NCBI GenBank assembly: GCA_023621975.1 | Contig: JAMOAC010000469.1 | Coordinates: forward strand, 1-5,211 | Source of the DNA: Bacillota bacterium | GTDB lineage: Bacteria > Bacillota_A > Clostridia > Acetivibrionales > DUMB01 | Reading direction: 5' to 3' | DNA: 5,211 nucleotides | Part shown: piece by piece, positions 4,329 to 5,211 of the stretch | Position numbering within the stretch: position 1 is the stretch's first letter | How the letters are laid out: each line of letters starts with the position of its first letter | Notes under the pieces: generated by a model | The model's input: only the letters and a program-made list of their open reading frames with translations | What the model was told of the DNA's origin: nothing | The model's database searches: none | Program-made: the position numbers and the translations under genes

Positions 4329-5211
4329 ATGAAAAGAAAGTTGTTAAACATTTTTATTATTATAGCCTTTTCTGTCATATTGTTTACATTTGTTTTTTTC
4401 AAAAACGGCGTGGACGATGTGCTTAACTTTATTAAAGGTATAGATTATTCCTGGATACTGGCCGGATTTTTTTGTATGTTTCTTTACTGGTGTACCGATG
4501 CCTTGGTGATACAGACGGTAACAACGGCTTTATCAGAGAAGCTGGATTTTATTGACTTCTTTAAAGTAACATTGCTGGGACAGTTTTTTAATTCTATAAC
4601 TCCCTTTGCAGCAGGTGGCATACCTGCGCAAATTTTTGCCCTGCAGAAAACTGGTATCAGCGGCGGACATGCGACATCGGCTCTCATTATAAAGTCCATG
4701 TTCTATCAATTTACTCTTTCTATCTATACGCTTATATCGTATATTTTCAGAGGCAATTTATTTACAGGGAGAATAAGCAACTTTTCTGTATTATTATTTT
4801 CCGCACTGATATTTAATCTGCTGATAATATTTTTTTACGGCTTGTTTGTTTATAAAAAGTCGGTGGCAGAAAAATTGATATCCGTAAGTTTTAAAGTACT
4901 TTCAAAGGCAAAGATTATCAAAAGGCTTGATGATGTAAAAAGAAAATTGAACATGGAATTGGAACATTTCAGTAACGGTGCGGCCGTACTTGGAAATAAA
5001 CCGGATGTGCTTATCAGAGTTTTTTCACTCCAATTAATCCAGCTTACATTTCTATTATCCGTGCCGTACTTCATCAAAATGGCTGTAGAGCCCGGGTATA
5101 TAAACATCGTTGATATGATAGCAGCTCAATCTTTTGTTACAATGATAGCGTCATATGTCCCACTTCCCGGTTCCATCGGAGGAGCTGAAGGAATAAGCTA
5201 TGTATTTTTCG
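4329..5211 (+). CDS. Flippase-like membrane protein, LPG_synthase_TM/UPF0104 family (3' end missing)
   Basis: The frame is open from ATG 4329 to the right edge (294 residues plus one base) and is incomplete at the C-terminus. Hydrophobic segments fall near residues 5-24, 42-62, 78-95, 116-140, 153-174, 230-250 and 258-278. Two family hallmarks are clear: NSITPFAAGGIPAQIFAL (about 88-105) and YVPLPGSIGGAEG (276-288). This is the MprF-type transmembrane core (PF03706); in MprF that domain moves lysyl-phosphatidylglycerol across the membrane, and related stand-alone proteins are thought to flip lipids or lipid-linked sugars. No synthase domain is visible, and family members are usually about 310-350 residues, so perhaps 20-50 residues are missing. 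An in-frame TAA at 4317 rules out a longer start. The start lacks a good Shine-Dalgarno: the nearest, GGTGA (4307-4311), is 17 nt away. The 57-nt gap after the Asp23-family gene has no terminator, so one transcript is likely. Confidence 0.9.
   Translation, partial: MKRKLLNIFIIIAFSVILFTFVFFKNGVDDVLNFIKGIDYSWILAGFFCMFLYWCTDALVIQTVTTALSEKLDFIDFFKVTLLGQFFNSITPFAAGGIPAQIFALQKTGISGGHATSALIIKSMFYQFTLSIYTLISYIFRGNLFTGRISNFSVLLFSALIFNLLIIFFYGLFVYKKSVAEKLISVSFKVLSKAKIIKRLDDVKRKLNMELEHFSNGAAVLGNKPDVLIRVFSLQLIQLTFLLSVPYFIKMAVEPGYINIVDMIAAQSFVTMIASYVPLPGSIGGAEGISYVFF

Overview
The window is AT-rich and looks like ordinary chromosome of a low-GC Gram-positive anaerobe of the class Clostridia. The signs are strong purine-rich Shine-Dalgarno sites, TATAAT-type promoters, an Asp23/Gls24-family protein, and a clostridial-type radical SAM protein. 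The protein style resembles cellulolytic clostridia such as Acetivibrio or Ruminiclostridium, but that placement is a guess from memory and was not tested. No mobile element, CRISPR array, tRNA or rRNA is visible.

Layout: (1) 1-774 (+) is the 3' part of a radical SAM enzyme gene with a SPASM-like cysteine tail, closed by a clear intrinsic terminator at 822-855. (2) An intergenic stretch with two candidate promoters and a perfect 15-bp palindrome leads to a cytoplasmic SGNH/GDSL hydrolase, which most likely starts at GTG 1062. (3) A very good extended -10 promoter overlaps the hydrolase stop codon. It would give a leader of about 258 nt, with a 5'-end stem-loop and a 34-bp-period tandem repeat, ahead of a six-helix YjdF/DUF2238-like membrane protein (1921-2712, +). 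(4) A short Na+/phosphate-cotransporter-like protein lies convergently on the minus strand (2761-3708). (5) Divergent from it, a probable two-gene unit encodes an Asp23/Gls24-family protein (3867-4271, +) and a flippase-like LPG_synthase_TM/UPF0104 membrane protein (4329 to the right edge, incomplete).

The genes do not form one pathway. They read as short housekeeping or envelope transcription units: three integral membrane proteins, one envelope-stress-type protein, one soluble hydrolase and one redox enzyme. I found no convincing new multi-gene system. The parts that deserve a second look are regulatory: the structured leader and repeat in 1628-1920, and the palindrome with matching half-site in 931-994. 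Several start codons are also better placed inside the longest open frame, at 1062 (+), 3708 (-) and 3867 (+).
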